Of a stretch of 64,000 bases of DNA, positions 9,142-17,863 are shown piece after piece. Position 1 is the first letter of the stretch. Every line of letters starts with the position of its first letter. A program made the translations under genes and the position numbers. Below the pieces are notes generated by a model. That model made no database searches. It saw only the letters and a program-made list of their open reading frames with translations, and was not told the origin of the DNA. Location of the stretch: positions 1,488,001-1,552,000 of the forward strand of contig NZ_LT629785.1 of NCBI RefSeq assembly GCF_900105995.1. The letters are read 5' to 3'. The stretch comes from Pseudomonas pohangensis (GTDB lineage: Bacteria > Pseudomonadota > Gammaproteobacteria > Pseudomonadales > Pseudomonadaceae).

Positions 9142-9426
9142 TCAGGCCTGATTGATGGCGTCGGTCAGTGCCTTGGCGGCAACGAACTTGGCAACGTTTT
9201 TAGCTGCGATCTCGATAGCTTTGCCGGTTTGTGGATTGCGCCCGGTGCGGGCAGGACGGGCGTTGACTTTCAGCTTGCCGATACCGGGCAGGGTGACTTC
9301 GTCATTGTTTTCCAGTGCATCGCTGACGATCTCGCTGAGCTGCTCGAGTACCGCGCGGACATCAGCCTTGCTCAGGTCGGTGGCTTCGGCGATGTCGGCG
9401 AGCAGTTGGTCTTTGCTGATGGGCAT
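9142..9426 (-). CDS. HU-family DNA-binding protein
   Basis: 94 aa. Histone-like dimeric DNA-bending protein. The N-terminus (MPISKDQLLADIAEATDLSK) and the central LPGIGKLKV segment match HU/IHF proteins. The DNA arm reads ARPARTGRNPQTGKAI, with the RNPQTG motif that intercalates in the minor groove, and the C-terminal helix is VAKFVAAKALTDAI. The protein resembles the minor Pseudomonas HU paralogue rather than HupB. Monocistronic. Confidence 0.92.
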   Translation of the reverse strand: MPISKDQLLADIAEATDLSKADVRAVLEQLSEIVSDALENNDEVTLPGIGKLKVNARPARTGRNPQTGKAIEIAAKNVAKFVAAKALTDAINQA

Positions 9427-9588
9427 GTTGAAACTCCATTGGGTTGATTTACCGGGAAAGGATTATGCCCCCGCAAGCGCGCAGCGCTAAGCAATGATTG
9501 AAATTTGCCGCTCAGGCACGATCGCGCGTGGCCACCCGGGTGCTTGCCAGTGCAAAATACCCACCTTGAACACCAGGGAGAGCAGTTG

Positions 9589-10245
9589 ATGGATCATGAA
9601 TTCTGGCATGCGCGCTGGTCGAGCAACGAAATCGGTTTTCATCTTCCGCAGGTGAACCCGCATCTGCTTGAGTTCTGGCCAGCGCTTGGTTTGCCAGCAG
9701 GCAGTCGTGTGCTGGTGCCCTTGTGTGGCAAAACCCTGGATATGGCCTGGCTAATGGCACAGGGGCATCGGGTGCTGGGCGTCGAGTTGTCACGTACTGC
9801 AGTCGAGGCATTTTTTGCCGAGCAGCGGCTGGAGTATACGGTTGCCGAGCAGGGCGCTTTCCGGCGTTATCGCGCCGCCGGACTGGAAATCTGGAACGGC
9901 GATTTTTTTGCCTTGACGGCAGCCGATGTGGGCGACTGTCAGGCGCTCTACGACCGCGCCGCACTGATCGCCTTACCACCAGAGATGCGTGAGCGTTATG
10001 TGACGCATTTGACCGCGATTCTTCCGGCGGCTTGCTGTGGCTTGCTGATTGCCCTCGAGTACCCGCAAGAGCAGATGGCCGGGCCACCCTTTTGTGTTGC
10101 CGAGGCCGAAGTACGTGCCAGACTGGCGGCGGGCTGGCAGCTGGAACTGCTCAAGCGCTTCGACGCTCTGCAGCACAACGAGCGCTTTCGCGAGCGCGGA
10201 TTACAGGAGCTGCATGAGGTGATCTACCGCCTGCAGCGGCCTTGA
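9589..10245 (+). CDS. tpm: Thiopurine S-methyltransferase
   Basis: 218 aa from ATG 9589, with GGGAG about 8 bp upstream; the frame is open further upstream but without a ribosome site. SAM-dependent methyltransferase that in Pseudomonas also methylates selenium and tellurium oxyanions. Typical N-terminus is MDHEFWHARWSSNEIGFH. The SAM motif is RVLVPLCGKTLDMAWLMAQG, with VLGVELSRTAVEAFF and ALYDRAALIALPPEMR after it. It is followed by two genes in the same direction, the next start being 31 bp downstream. Confidence 0.95.
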   Translation: MDHEFWHARWSSNEIGFHLPQVNPHLLEFWPALGLPAGSRVLVPLCGKTLDMAWLMAQGHRVLGVELSRTAVEAFFAEQRLEYTVAEQGAFRRYRAAGLEIWNGDFFALTAADVGDCQALYDRAALIALPPEMRERYVTHLTAILPAACCGLLIALEYPQEQMAGPPFCVAEAEVRARLAAGWQLELLKRFDALQHNERFRERGLQELHEVIYRLQRP

Positions 10246-10276
10246 AGTGCTGACGATTTCGCAAGGCGCGAAAACC

Positions 10277-10945
10277 ATGGGTTACTTTCGCTACCTGTTG
10301 GTGCCGGCGGTATTGGGCGTTATTGCACTATTCACTGACTGGCTGCCGGCAAAGATGGGCGTACCGCTTGCCTGTGCCCTGATCCTGCTGCTGGCCTGGC
10401 GTTCAGATGAATCGGTGGCGCTGGGCCGGGACAGCTTGTGGGTGGTTGCGGCGCTGGTTTTCTCGGCCGCCGGCGATTACTTCCTCTCCAATATGGCCGG
10501 GCAGGCCGTATTCTTTGTTATCGGGATCGGCCTGTATCTGCTGGCCCATCTGGGCTACCTGGGTTTTGCCTGGGCCAACGGCCGCCTGAATCGCAAAGTG
10601 TTCGCCATCGCCTTGCTGCTGTACCTGCCGTATGGCTTGTTCCTGCTCAGGCCGGCGATTGCCGATGCGCTGCTGTTCTGCGCAGTGCTGGCCTATCTGC
10701 TGATTTCCTGTCTGGTGTTTGCCGTTGCCTGTGGCCTGCGCATGGCGCAGCCGGGGAAAGGCCTGTATCAACTGGGCATCGGCCTGATTGTGCTGTCTGA
10801 CAGCATCATCTCCTTTAGCGAATTCCTGCATTTCCAGTCGCTCGACGGCTTGATCTTGCCGACCTACTACCTGGCGCATCTATGCATTACCACGGCACTG
10901 CTGCTGCGCCTGCAAGGCCCGGGCAATAGACGGGTGGCAGCATGA
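10277..10945 (+). CDS. YhhN/TMEM86-family membrane protein (lysoplasmalogenase-like)
   Basis: 222 aa, almost entirely hydrophobic with about seven to eight membrane segments. Family signature fragments include FSAAGDYFLSN and a later LIVLSDSIISF-type segment with conserved acidic residues near membrane edges. Eukaryotic TMEM86 members hydrolyse lysoplasmalogens; bacterial members are mostly uncharacterised. ATG 10277 is preferred over GTG 10247, though the ribosome site is weak, suggesting coupling to tpm. The stop overlaps the next start by four bases (ATGA). Confidence 0.8.
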   Translation: MGYFRYLLVPAVLGVIALFTDWLPAKMGVPLACALILLLAWRSDESVALGRDSLWVVAALVFSAAGDYFLSNMAGQAVFFVIGIGLYLLAHLGYLGFAWANGRLNRKVFAIALLLYLPYGLFLLRPAIADALLFCAVLAYLLISCLVFAVACGLRMAQPGKGLYQLGIGLIVLSDSIISFSEFLHFQSLDGLILPTYYLAHLCITTALLLRLQGPGNRRVAA

Positions 10946-11526
10946 CGGACGCACTCAATCAGACAGGACCCGCTTCCATGGCTATGCAGCAAGCGCTTGA
11001 ACAACTGATAACCCTGATCAGCTCCGGTTGCATGAAACCGGAGGATATTGCACGGATTGCGGCCGAGGCGGCGCAGGCCTATGCAGATCCGCAAGGGTTT
11101 CTGCGGGAAAACCCCGATATCAACTACGACGACAGCTTTCCGATTCCCCTGGGTGAGTGGGTGGTGGTCGGCAGTTTGCCGGATACCGTGCTGTTCCAGG
11201 CCGACAGTCATGCCGAGTTGTTCCAGCACATTCGCGACTCCTTCGGCCCGCAGGTCAGCTTTGTCCTGCAGCCCAAGCAACTGCAGAAGATCGAGCCGCT
11301 GAAGGCGCTAAACCGGATTCAGGTGCAGTTGTCGGCGTTGTACCCGGAAAAGCAGGGCTATGTGCTGGTGGATTTCAGCGAGCCGCTGGACGATGAATTC
11401 CAGGCAGTACTGGTCTACGGCTGCGATCTGCAGCAGCTGATGGCGCTGGCGGTAGAGGTCGGCATTTATGCAGCGCCGGCTTACGAGAGCCTGCGCGCGG
11501 CTTTGCAGGCTGGCGATCAGGGCTGA
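10942..11526 (+). CDS. Hypothetical protein, 194 aa
   Basis: Soluble protein that I do not recognise. It starts in an ATGA overlap with the YhhN gene, so the two are translationally coupled. Residues 1-55 look helical (MAMQQALEQLITLISSG and PEDIARIAAEAAQAY). The remainder is mixed and acidic, with PIPLGEWVVVGSLPDTVLF and GYVLVDFSEPLDDEF. There is no signal peptide and no obvious catalytic motif. Its last ten bases overlap the convergent DUF3820 gene. A later ATG at 10978 is an alternative start. Confidence 0.7.
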   Translation: MTDALNQTGPASMAMQQALEQLITLISSGCMKPEDIARIAAEAAQAYADPQGFLRENPDINYDDSFPIPLGEWVVVGSLPDTVLFQADSHAELFQHIRDSFGPQVSFVLQPKQLQKIEPLKALNRIQVQLSALYPEKQGYVLVDFSEPLDDEFQAVLVYGCDLQQLMALAVEVGIYAAPAYESLRAALQAGDQG

Positions 11527-11729
11527 CGCAACGGATCCAGCAGGGGCTTGAGACCGTTGTGGTCAATCTCCTGCATCAGGGTCAGCAGCCGGCCGATTTC
11601 CCCCTTGGGGAAACCGCTGCGGGCAAACCAGTTCAGGTAGTGGCCGGGCAGGTCTGCGATCAGCCGACCTTCGTATTTGCCGAACGGCATGCGTTTGCTG
11701 ACGAGTAGCAGCAGGTCTTCCGGATTCAT
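11517..11729 (-). CDS. DUF3820 family protein
   Basis: 70 aa. Small conserved protein with RMPFGKYEGRLIADLPGHYL and NWFARSGFPKGEIGRLL, the hallmark of DUF3820. These proteins are often annotated as putative quorum-sensing-regulated virulence factors, without firm function. Begins with ATG 11729. Convergent with, and overlapping by 10 bp, the upstream hypothetical gene. Confidence 0.85.
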   Translation of the reverse strand: MNPEDLLLLVSKRMPFGKYEGRLIADLPGHYLNWFARSGFPKGEIGRLLTLMQEIDHNGLKPLLDPLRQP

Positions 11730-11800
11730 GGCTGGCGTATTTAAAAGCGGGGAAGGGCTGATGGAGGCGGCCTGTCATGACGACAGACCGCCTGCTGGCA

Positions 11801-13084
11801 TCAGATGCCCATTTTGTCGCGCAGTGCGTAGTACCAGGCACCGATGGCGGTGAAAGGTACGCGGAACAGGCGGCCACCCGGGAACGGGTAGTGCGGCAGT
11901 CCGGCAAAGGCGTCGAAACGCTCGGCCTGACCACGCAGTGCCTCGCCCAGTACCTTGCCGGCCAGATGGGTGTAGGTAACCCCGTGACCGCTGCAGCCTT
12001 GCGAGTAGTAGATGTTGTCGCCGATGCGGCCAACTTGCGGCAGGCGTGACAGGGTCAGCAGGAAGTTGCCGGTCCAGGCGTAATCGATCTTGACGTTCTT
12101 CAGCTGCGGGAAGGTCTTGAGCATCATCGGGCGGATGATTGCCTCGATGTTGGCCGGATCGCGGGCGCCGTAGACCACGCCACCGCCGTAGATCAGGCGC
12201 TTGTCGCCGGTCAGGCGGAAATAGTCGAGCAGGTAGTTGCAGTCTTCCACGCAGTAGTCTTGCGGCAGCAGGCTCTTGGCCAGCTCATCGGATAAAGGCT
12301 CGGTGGCGATCACCTGACTGCCGCACGGCATGGTCTTGGCTTCCAGTTCCGGCACCAGATTGCCCAGATAGGCATTGCCGGCAACCACGATGAACTTGGC
12401 CTTCACGCGGCCGTTGGGCGTATGCACGACCGGGTTGGCGCCACGCTCGATGCGGGTTGCCGGCGATTGTTCGTAAATCACCCCACCCATCGATTCGACC
12501 GCAGCAGCTTCGCCGAGCGCCAGATTCAGCGGATGGATGTGGCCGCCGCTCATGTCGAGCATGCCGCCGATGTAGTTTTCGGTGCCGACCACTTCACGAA
12601 TGCGCTTGGCATCCATGATCTCCAGCTGGGTGTGGCCGTAGCGTTCCCAGAGTTTCTTCTGCGACTCGAGGTGGCCCATCTGCTTTTTGGTGAAAGCGGC
12701 AAAAACGCCACCGTCTTTCAGGTCGCAGTTGATGTTGTATTTGGCGATGCGCTCGCGAATGATGCGGCCGCCTTCAAAAGCCATGTCGCCCATCAGCTTC
12801 GCCGGCTTGGGGCCAACGGTGCGCTCGATGACGTCGATATCACGGCTGTAGCTGTTGACGATCTGGCCGCCGTTGCGACCTGACGCACCGAAACCGACCT
12901 TGGCCGCTTCGACGATGGCTACCTTGAAGCCGTTTTCCAGCAGCGAGATGGCGGTCGAGAGGCCGGTATAACCGGCGCCGATGATGCAGACGTCCGTTTC
13001 AACATCGCCCTGCAATTCAGGGCGTGCCGGCACCGGGTTGGCCGATGCGGCGTAAAAGGATTCGGGATAGGGGGTGTGCGCCAT
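11801..13084 (-). CDS. FAD-dependent amine oxidase, PuuB/OrdL-like (gamma-glutamylputrescine oxidase family)
   Basis: 427 aa from ATG 13084. DAO-fold flavoprotein. The FAD-binding beta-alpha-beta is DVCIIGAGYTGLSTAISLLE, followed by VGFGASGRNGGQIVNSYS. The C-terminal FAD motif is YSQGCSGHGVTYTHLAGK. The family oxidises gamma-glutamylputrescine or related amines, releasing ammonia and hydrogen peroxide. In Pseudomonas several paralogues occur, usually near glutamine-synthetase-like puuA genes; none is adjacent here, so the substrate is uncertain. It is the last gene before the tRNA-Val island boundary. Confidence 0.85.
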   Translation of the reverse strand: MAHTPYPESFYAASANPVPARPELQGDVETDVCIIGAGYTGLSTAISLLENGFKVAIVEAAKVGFGASGRNGGQIVNSYSRDIDVIERTVGPKPAKLMGDMAFEGGRIIRERIAKYNINCDLKDGGVFAAFTKKQMGHLESQKKLWERYGHTQLEIMDAKRIREVVGTENYIGGMLDMSGGHIHPLNLALGEAAAVESMGGVIYEQSPATRIERGANPVVHTPNGRVKAKFIVVAGNAYLGNLVPELEAKTMPCGSQVIATEPLSDELAKSLLPQDYCVEDCNYLLDYFRLTGDKRLIYGGGVVYGARDPANIEAIIRPMMLKTFPQLKNVKIDYAWTGNFLLTLSRLPQVGRIGDNIYYSQGCSGHGVTYTHLAGKVLGEALRGQAERFDAFAGLPHYPFPGGRLFRVPFTAIGAWYYALRDKMGI

Positions 13085-13215
13085 TTTAAAACCTCTGTTC
13101 TTTATATTTGACGTTGAGTCGATGCTACCCGACTTGACAGATGGCCGCCAGAGCACGCCAGAAATATATAGCGCAGTAAAAATCGGCCTATTTCAGTAAG
13201 TTAGCAGGAAAGCGC

Positions 13216-13243
13216 TTGACACAAACGGCTCACTCCGTAAAAT
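13216..13243 (+). promoter_or_regulatory. Promoter of tRNA-Val
   Basis: TTGACA (13216-13221) and TAAAAT (13238-13243) with a 16-bp spacer, followed by a GC-rich discriminator (CGCGGCC) as in stringently controlled stable-RNA promoters. The tRNA begins 13 bp downstream of the -10 box. Confidence 0.8.
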
Positions 13244-13256
13244 TCGCGGCCATTGC

Positions 13257-13333
13257 AGGCACGTAGCTCAGCTGGTTAGAGCACCACCTTGACATGGTGG
13301 GGGTCGTTGGTTCGAGTCCAATCGTGCCTACCA
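13257..13333 (+). tRNA. tRNA-Val (GAC)
   Basis: 77-nt cloverleaf. Acceptor stem AGGCACG pairs with CGTGCCT, followed by encoded ACCA. Anticodon stem CCACC/GGTGG flanks loop TTGACAT with anticodon GAC. The T arm is TCGTTGGTTCGAGTCCAATCG-like with TTCGAGT. The 3' half is the integration target of the neighbouring island, since 13305-13329 recurs at 47273-47297. Confidence 0.97.
13305..13329 (+). repeat. attL-type repeat (tRNA-Val 3' end)
   Basis: 25-bp sequence within tRNA-Val, identical to 47273-47297. Looser similarity continues on both copies through CCAAACA, a small GC hairpin and the terminator, to 13391 and 47356 respectively. Confidence 0.85.
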
Positions 13334-13599
13334 AACATTTCCCGCCCTGCACGGGATAGAAAAAGGCCGATCAGTGATGATCGGCCTTTTTGTTTTGCCT
13401 GACTTTTGGCAAACGATTTCAACTCGGCCTGCACGCGCTCAAGCTCGCTGCGTTTTGGCGCATGGACGGCCTGATAATGCCCGGCCATTTCCCCGTCAGC
13501 GTGCTCCATCAGCGCCTGAATGTACGCCTGCACAAATCCCTGCTGCTCGTACAACCATGATCCGTAGGCGCGCAGTGCGTGGAAGGTCGGCCAGGCCAT
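13334..13599 (-). pseudogene. Tyrosine recombinase (integrase) C-terminal remnant
   Basis: An open frame on the minus strand encodes the end of a phage-type integrase: TFHALRAYGSWLYEQQGF, then YIQALMEHADGEMAGHYQ. It keeps the HxxR histidine and arginine, the second-histidine HAD and the tyrosine of HYQ, in the correct spacing. Everything upstream (core-binding domain and first catalytic Arg) is missing; 13600-13753 holds no continuation that I can recognise. The frame runs on into the antisense of tRNA-Val without a stop, so the original C-terminus is unclear. It is a relic of the enzyme that probably inserted the island. Confidence 0.75.
13360..13391 (+). terminator. Terminator after tRNA-Val
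   Basis: 14-bp inverted repeat AAAAAGGCCGATCA / TGATCGGCCTTTTT with a GTGA loop. A diverged homologue with the same loop size stands at 47327-47356, beyond the other att copy. Confidence 0.85.
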
Positions 13600-13753
13600 C
13601 GCCGGAAGATCGGCATAAGCGCAGGAAGCGTCCCGCGCCTTGGCAGGCTGAGCAGCCCAGCCTGATTGCCCGGCGCAGCCTAACAGGCGTGCCGGGAAAC
13701 TCCGGAATGGTTGTTAAGCCTTCCCCGGCATGGCGCTGCCTGACCTTCTGGCC

Positions 13754-15379
13754 TTAAGCGTGCGTTATCCGGGCAGCATCTTCCTGAATCATATCTGCAG
13801 CTTTTTCACCAATCATGATGCTGGGTGCATTGGTATTGCCGCTGACAATCTTTGGCATGATCGAGGCATCTGCAATGCGTAGGCCCTCCAGGCCGTGTAC
13901 CCGCAAGCGCGCATCGACTACCGCGAGTGGATCGCTGGCCGGGCCCATTTTGCAGGTGCTGGTCGGGTGGTACTGGGTGTCGGCACGGGCGCGAATGTCG
14001 GCTTCGATGCTGGCGTCATCGTCCCAGTTCACCAGGTAAATTGGCTTGGGCGCATAGGGCATGAAGTGTTTTGATTCGAGAATTTTGGCCTGCGCTTTAG
14101 CGCCCTTGATCAACAGGTCGAGATCCTCGCGTTGATCGAAGAAGTTCGGGTCGATAACCGGCGCGGCGCGCGGGTTGCTACTGGCGAGTGTCACGCTGCC
14201 CGTGCTTTTTGGGCGCAGCACGTCGACATGACCGCTAAAGCCGTGGCCCCAATGCAGTTTGCGACCATGATCATCCACCACGGAGATACAGAAGATCAGT
14301 TGCAGGTCCGGTAGTTCTTGGTTGCCGCAGCTGCTGATAAAAGCGCCGGATTCGGCAAACGAGCTTGTCATAACCCCTGTGCGCTTGGTTAACCATTGGT
14401 AGCTTGCAGCGCCCAGGCGCAGGCCGCCCTTGAATGAACCGCCAAAGCTTTCCACGGCGGCATCGGCTATGTAAGGCACGGTGTAGTCAATGTGGTCTTG
14501 CAGGTTTTTGCCGACGCCGGGCAAGTTGTGCACCACTGGAATGCCTAGCGCTTGCAGTTCATCGGCGGGGCCAACACCGGAAAGCAGCAGCGCCTGTGGC
14601 GAACCAAAAGCACCCGCGGAGAGAATGACTTCCCGGCGTGCGTGGGCTTCACGGACAATGTCGCCATCGAAATAGCGCACGCCAACGCAGCGCTTGCCTT
14701 CAAAGATCAAGCGCTCCATCGGCGCATGAGTGTAAATGCGCAAATTGGTTCGATGTACGTTGGGTGTCAGATAGCCTTTGGCAGCACTGCAGCGCTCACC
14801 ATCTTTTTGAGTAACCTGGAGGATGAAACTGCCGAGCTGGTTAGCGCCGTTGTAGTCCGGGTTGCTGCTGATGCCCTGATCTTCACAGCCACGCAAAAAA
14901 GCATCGTTAAGAATGCTCGGCGAATTGGGGTTGGTCACATTGAGCGGTCCACCTACGCCATGCAGTGGATCGTTGCTGAAGTTTTCGTTGTTTTCGGCTT
15001 TTTTGAAGTAGGGGAGTACCTCGTCGTAAGACCAGCCGGGGTTGCCCAGGGCGGCCCAGTTATCGTAGTCCCAACGATTGCCGCGGACATACAGCATGGC
15101 GTTGATCGAGCTGGATCCGCCCAGGGTCTTGCCGCGTGGCTGATAACCCTTGCGGCCGTTCAGGCCTGCCTGGGGGATTGTTTCGTAAGCCCAGTTATTG
15201 ATGCTTGAGCGCATCATTACGACCGTGCCTACGGGGGCATGTATCAACAGGCTTTTATCCGGGCCGCCCGCTTCAATCAGGCACACCTGGGTGCTCGAAT
15301 CTTCGCTCAGTCGCGAGGCAACCACACAGCCGCCGGAGCCTCCGCCGACTACAACATAATCAAAACTCTCAACGAACAT
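13754..15379 (-). CDS. GMC-family FAD-dependent alcohol oxidoreductase (choline dehydrogenase-like)
   Basis: 541 aa from ATG 15379, with a GAGAGG ribosome site. FAD-binding motif DYVVVGGGSGGCVVASRLSE is at the start, then the GMC signature GKTLGGSSSINAMLYVRGN and the second signature GAFGSPQALLLSGVGP. The active-site region has YHPTSTCKMG (His), and NTNAPSIMIGEKAADMI carries the Asn. The family oxidises primary alcohols such as choline, polyethylene glycol and long-chain or terpenoid alcohols to aldehydes. It is divergent from an AraC regulator with 184 bp between, and likely feeds the aldehyde dehydrogenase and CoA ligases of the island. The true substrate is unknown. Confidence 0.88.
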   Translation of the reverse strand: MFVESFDYVVVGGGSGGCVVASRLSEDSSTQVCLIEAGGPDKSLLIHAPVGTVVMMRSSINNWAYETIPQAGLNGRKGYQPRGKTLGGSSSINAMLYVRGNRWDYDNWAALGNPGWSYDEVLPYFKKAENNENFSNDPLHGVGGPLNVTNPNSPSILNDAFLRGCEDQGISSNPDYNGANQLGSFILQVTQKDGERCSAAKGYLTPNVHRTNLRIYTHAPMERLIFEGKRCVGVRYFDGDIVREAHARREVILSAGAFGSPQALLLSGVGPADELQALGIPVVHNLPGVGKNLQDHIDYTVPYIADAAVESFGGSFKGGLRLGAASYQWLTKRTGVMTSSFAESGAFISSCGNQELPDLQLIFCISVVDDHGRKLHWGHGFSGHVDVLRPKSTGSVTLASSNPRAAPVIDPNFFDQREDLDLLIKGAKAQAKILESKHFMPYAPKPIYLVNWDDDASIEADIRARADTQYHPTSTCKMGPASDPLAVVDARLRVHGLEGLRIADASIMPKIVSGNTNAPSIMIGEKAADMIQEDAARITHA

Positions 15380-15563
15380 CTGCCAGAACCTCTCAGTCAA
15401 ACGGATAGTGGTAAGGAGGAGGGCGCGGTGCACAAAAGCTCCTTGCTGGTGTGCCTGGCACCGTTTTTTCAGTAATCCGTGATGCTGAGTCTGCAAAATT
15501 GTTTAGTAATGTTTTTTGTTTTATGGGACATTTTTCGATTAAAGGTATTTGCAGAGGCATTGC

Positions 15564-16589
15564 ATGGTGCGTAGCCAGACATTGATTCGGGCGGCGGCAT
15601 TGAGTGGTTTTTCTGAGTTGGCGGATTCGTTTGGGCTTGCGCCTGAGGTGTTGTTAGGCGAGGCAGGTATTGATCCCGGCTGGTTGGCTGATCCCGACTA
15701 TCGCATTCCCGTTCGATCGGTTTGCCAGTTGCTGGAACGCTCGGCGCTTCTGGCTGCGGCCCCTGATTTTGGCTTGCGCCTTTCCGAGCACACAAACTTG
15801 CAGCGCTTGGGCTGGCTGGGTTTTTTGACGCACGGCAAAGCCACAGTTGGCGAGGCATTTCTTGCGACGACGCGTTACCAGCACCTGCACAACGAGGCCT
15901 CCAATATCTGGCTGGATAACACGGCCGGTGGTGCATTGATTCGTGTTGAATTTTTCACCGCCGCGCAGATGTCTATGCGGCAGATGACGGAAATGACCAT
16001 CGGGGTGATTCTGCTTAATTTCCGGGATCAGATTGATCCGCGCTGGGCGCCCCGGCTGGTGTGCTTTCGCCATGTTGTTCCCGGCCTTACTGAGCGTTAT
16101 CAGCAGCTGCTTGGCGCTCGAGTGCAGTTTGGCGCGGATTACGACGGGATACTGTTTGATGCCGCCGACTTTGCGCGGCCTAATGTGCTTGCCCGGAAGT
16201 CTGACGGTGAGTTTGTCAGGCAGATGCAGGAAGCCGGCACATTGCCTAACGAGCAGAACATCGTCGACCTTACCCAGCAGCTCATTTGTACCTTGTTGCC
16301 CAATGAGACCTGCACGAGCAGCGTTGTAGCTGACGCGCTGAGTATAAGTCGGCGTACGCTGCATCGGCAGTTGTTGCAGCACAAGGTTAATTTTTCCTCG
16401 CTGCTTGAGGGGGTGCGCAGAGAGTTGGCTACCCGGCATATTGCCCAGGCTAATCGACCACTTGGAGAGGTTGCCTCTTTGCTGGGGTTTCGCTCGCAGT
16501 CAGATTTTTCAAACTGGTTTCGTCATCATTTTTCAGTATCCCCCTCGGCGTGGCGCAAGCAGGCCAGAGCAAGTGCCTCAATCGCCTAG
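15564..16589 (+). CDS. AraC/OruR-family transcriptional regulator (first)
   Basis: 341 aa from ATG 15564, with AGAGG at 15553-15557. The N-terminal arabinose-binding-like domain of the OruR/ArgR group covers about residues 20-200 (fragments such as GLRLSEHTNLQRLGWLGFL). The C-terminal AraC domain has two helix-turn-helices: VADALSISRRTLHRQLLQHK and LGEVASLLGFRSQSDFSNWF, ending FSVSPSAWRKQ. It is divergent from the GMC oxidoreductase and most simply activates that gene. It is not closely similar to the other three AraC proteins in the window. Confidence 0.9.
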   Translation: MVRSQTLIRAAALSGFSELADSFGLAPEVLLGEAGIDPGWLADPDYRIPVRSVCQLLERSALLAAAPDFGLRLSEHTNLQRLGWLGFLTHGKATVGEAFLATTRYQHLHNEASNIWLDNTAGGALIRVEFFTAAQMSMRQMTEMTIGVILLNFRDQIDPRWAPRLVCFRHVVPGLTERYQQLLGARVQFGADYDGILFDAADFARPNVLARKSDGEFVRQMQEAGTLPNEQNIVDLTQQLICTLLPNETCTSSVVADALSISRRTLHRQLLQHKVNFSSLLEGVRRELATRHIAQANRPLGEVASLLGFRSQSDFSNWFRHHFSVSPSAWRKQARASASIA

Positions 16590-16652
16590 CGCGACAATCC
16601 CGGCCAGACCCAGCAAGCGCTACCTGGTCGCTGGGTCAGCTGTTTTTCATGC

Positions 16653-17663
16653 TCAGGAGAGTTTTCTGTAGGCCAGCGGGGTTAGCCCGGTCCACTTCCT
16701 GAAGGCGCGGATAAAGGTGCTGGCCTCGGAGAAGCCAAGCAGGAAGGCGATGTCTTCAATGCTCTTGTGCTTGCTGGTGATAAAGAAAATCGCCACATCC
16801 CGGCGGGTGTCGTCCTTGAGTTGCTGGAAGGAATAGCCGTCCTTGCTCAAATGCCGGCGCAGGGTTTGTTCGGTCAGTCCAAGATATTCGGCGGCCTGCT
16901 CCATCAGGGGGTTGCCATTGCCTTCACGAAATAGATTTTCCATCCACAGGCGTACCCGGATATGCACGGATTTGCTTTGCCTGGGCTGGGTGAGTAGTTG
17001 AATGTGTGGCTTGTCCAGCAGCTTTGCCAGATCGGGTTTTGCTCTGTGGCAACCGAGCTCCAGGGTCTGCCGGCTGAAGTGGATTGCATTGCGCGACTGA
17101 TTAAAGCTGACCGGGGCGCCATAGAAAATCAGGCGGTACTCTTCGCTGAAATCGGGTTCCGGGTATGCCAACTCCACCTTTTCGATGGGCAGAAACTCGT
17201 TGGCCAGCCAACATTGCAGGCGGTGTGCGGTACTTAACTGGGTTTCAATAATGTAATGGCTGGTTACCCCGGCACGCTTTTGGCAGTCGATGGCCAGATA
17301 GCCCCCTGAATCGGTAAAGCAGGTTTGGGCCTTGAGGCTGTTATCGAGCAGGTTGCAGCAGTCGCGCCACAAGCTCATCGATTCCTGGATGGTGTCACAG
17401 GTCATGCATGTACGGGCAAGCAGGCTGAAGCTGCCGAAGGGTTGCGGTTTTGCCAGTAATCCATAGCCCTCATCCGCCAGCAGCTGGGTGATGCTGTAGC
17501 AAAGCTCGGCAAAGGCTAATGTCGATATTCGAAGCTTTGGATTGGTTAGGAGGTGGGGGGGCAGGCCTTGTGCTCTGAGGATTTCTATCGGGTCGTAGCC
17601 CTTTAAAATAGCGCCCTCCAATAAGCCTTTGACAAAAATAGGGGCAATGGTAACTGCTTGCAT
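16653..17663 (-). CDS. AraC/OruR-family transcriptional regulator (second)
   Basis: 336 aa from ATG 17663. OruR-type N-terminal domain (RAQGLPPHLLTNPKLRIS, then QPFGSFSLLARTCMTCDT). C-terminal helix-turn-helices are AAEYLGLTEQTLRRHLSKDG and IEDIAFLLGFSEASTFIRAF, with KWTGLTPLAYRKL at the end. It is divergent from the AMP-binding enzyme, and the 5' part with its intergenic region has a diverged copy near 27990-28334. An internal stretch has a decayed copy at 21434-21608. It is therefore the surviving, or one surviving, member of a regulator unit duplicated within the island. Confidence 0.9.
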   Translation of the reverse strand: MQAVTIAPIFVKGLLEGAILKGYDPIEILRAQGLPPHLLTNPKLRISTLAFAELCYSITQLLADEGYGLLAKPQPFGSFSLLARTCMTCDTIQESMSLWRDCCNLLDNSLKAQTCFTDSGGYLAIDCQKRAGVTSHYIIETQLSTAHRLQCWLANEFLPIEKVELAYPEPDFSEEYRLIFYGAPVSFNQSRNAIHFSRQTLELGCHRAKPDLAKLLDKPHIQLLTQPRQSKSVHIRVRLWMENLFREGNGNPLMEQAAEYLGLTEQTLRRHLSKDGYSFQQLKDDTRRDVAIFFITSKHKSIEDIAFLLGFSEASTFIRAFRKWTGLTPLAYRKLS

Positions 17664-17702
17664 GGTGATCAATTGCCTTGAATTTTCGAAGAGACTGGTT
17701 TT

Positions 17703-17863
17703 GTAAATGTAAGTTAATGCCTATTTGTTTGATTGTCTATGCCATGGCTGGATGAGTGCTGCCTTGGCAATCTGTGACTCGTTTGTGCGTCCCGACGGGA
17801 CTATACAATTACAAGAGAGGCATTCGATGACCCATCACGCTGATATCAACGACGCGGTGCGCA
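17703..17863 (+). repeat. Duplicated leader plus first 12 codons, copy 1
   Basis: About 161 bp closely matching 28173-28334. It covers the whole 5' region of the AMP-binding gene and runs through its start into codon 12. Identical landmarks in both copies include GTAAATGTAAGTTAATGCCT, CTATGCCATGG, TTGGCAATCTGTG, the GTCCCG-N-CGGGAC palindrome, GAGAGGCAT, and ATGACCCATCACGCT followed by GACGCGGTGCGCA. Confidence 0.88.
17789..17801. promoter_or_regulatory. 13-bp palindrome GTCCCG-A-CGGGAC in leader copy 1
   Basis: Perfect inverted repeat with a one-base centre, 26 bp before the start codon of the AMP-binding gene. The centre base differs in copy 2 (28261-28273) while both arms are unchanged, suggesting that the arms are constrained. 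It could be an operator or a short 5' UTR stem. Confidence 0.6.

Noticed and set aside
13276..13333. Protein-coding extension of the integrase remnant through the tRNA
   Set aside because: The frame encoding HDWTRTND-type residues is simply the antisense of tRNA-Val and its terminator, a common false extension.
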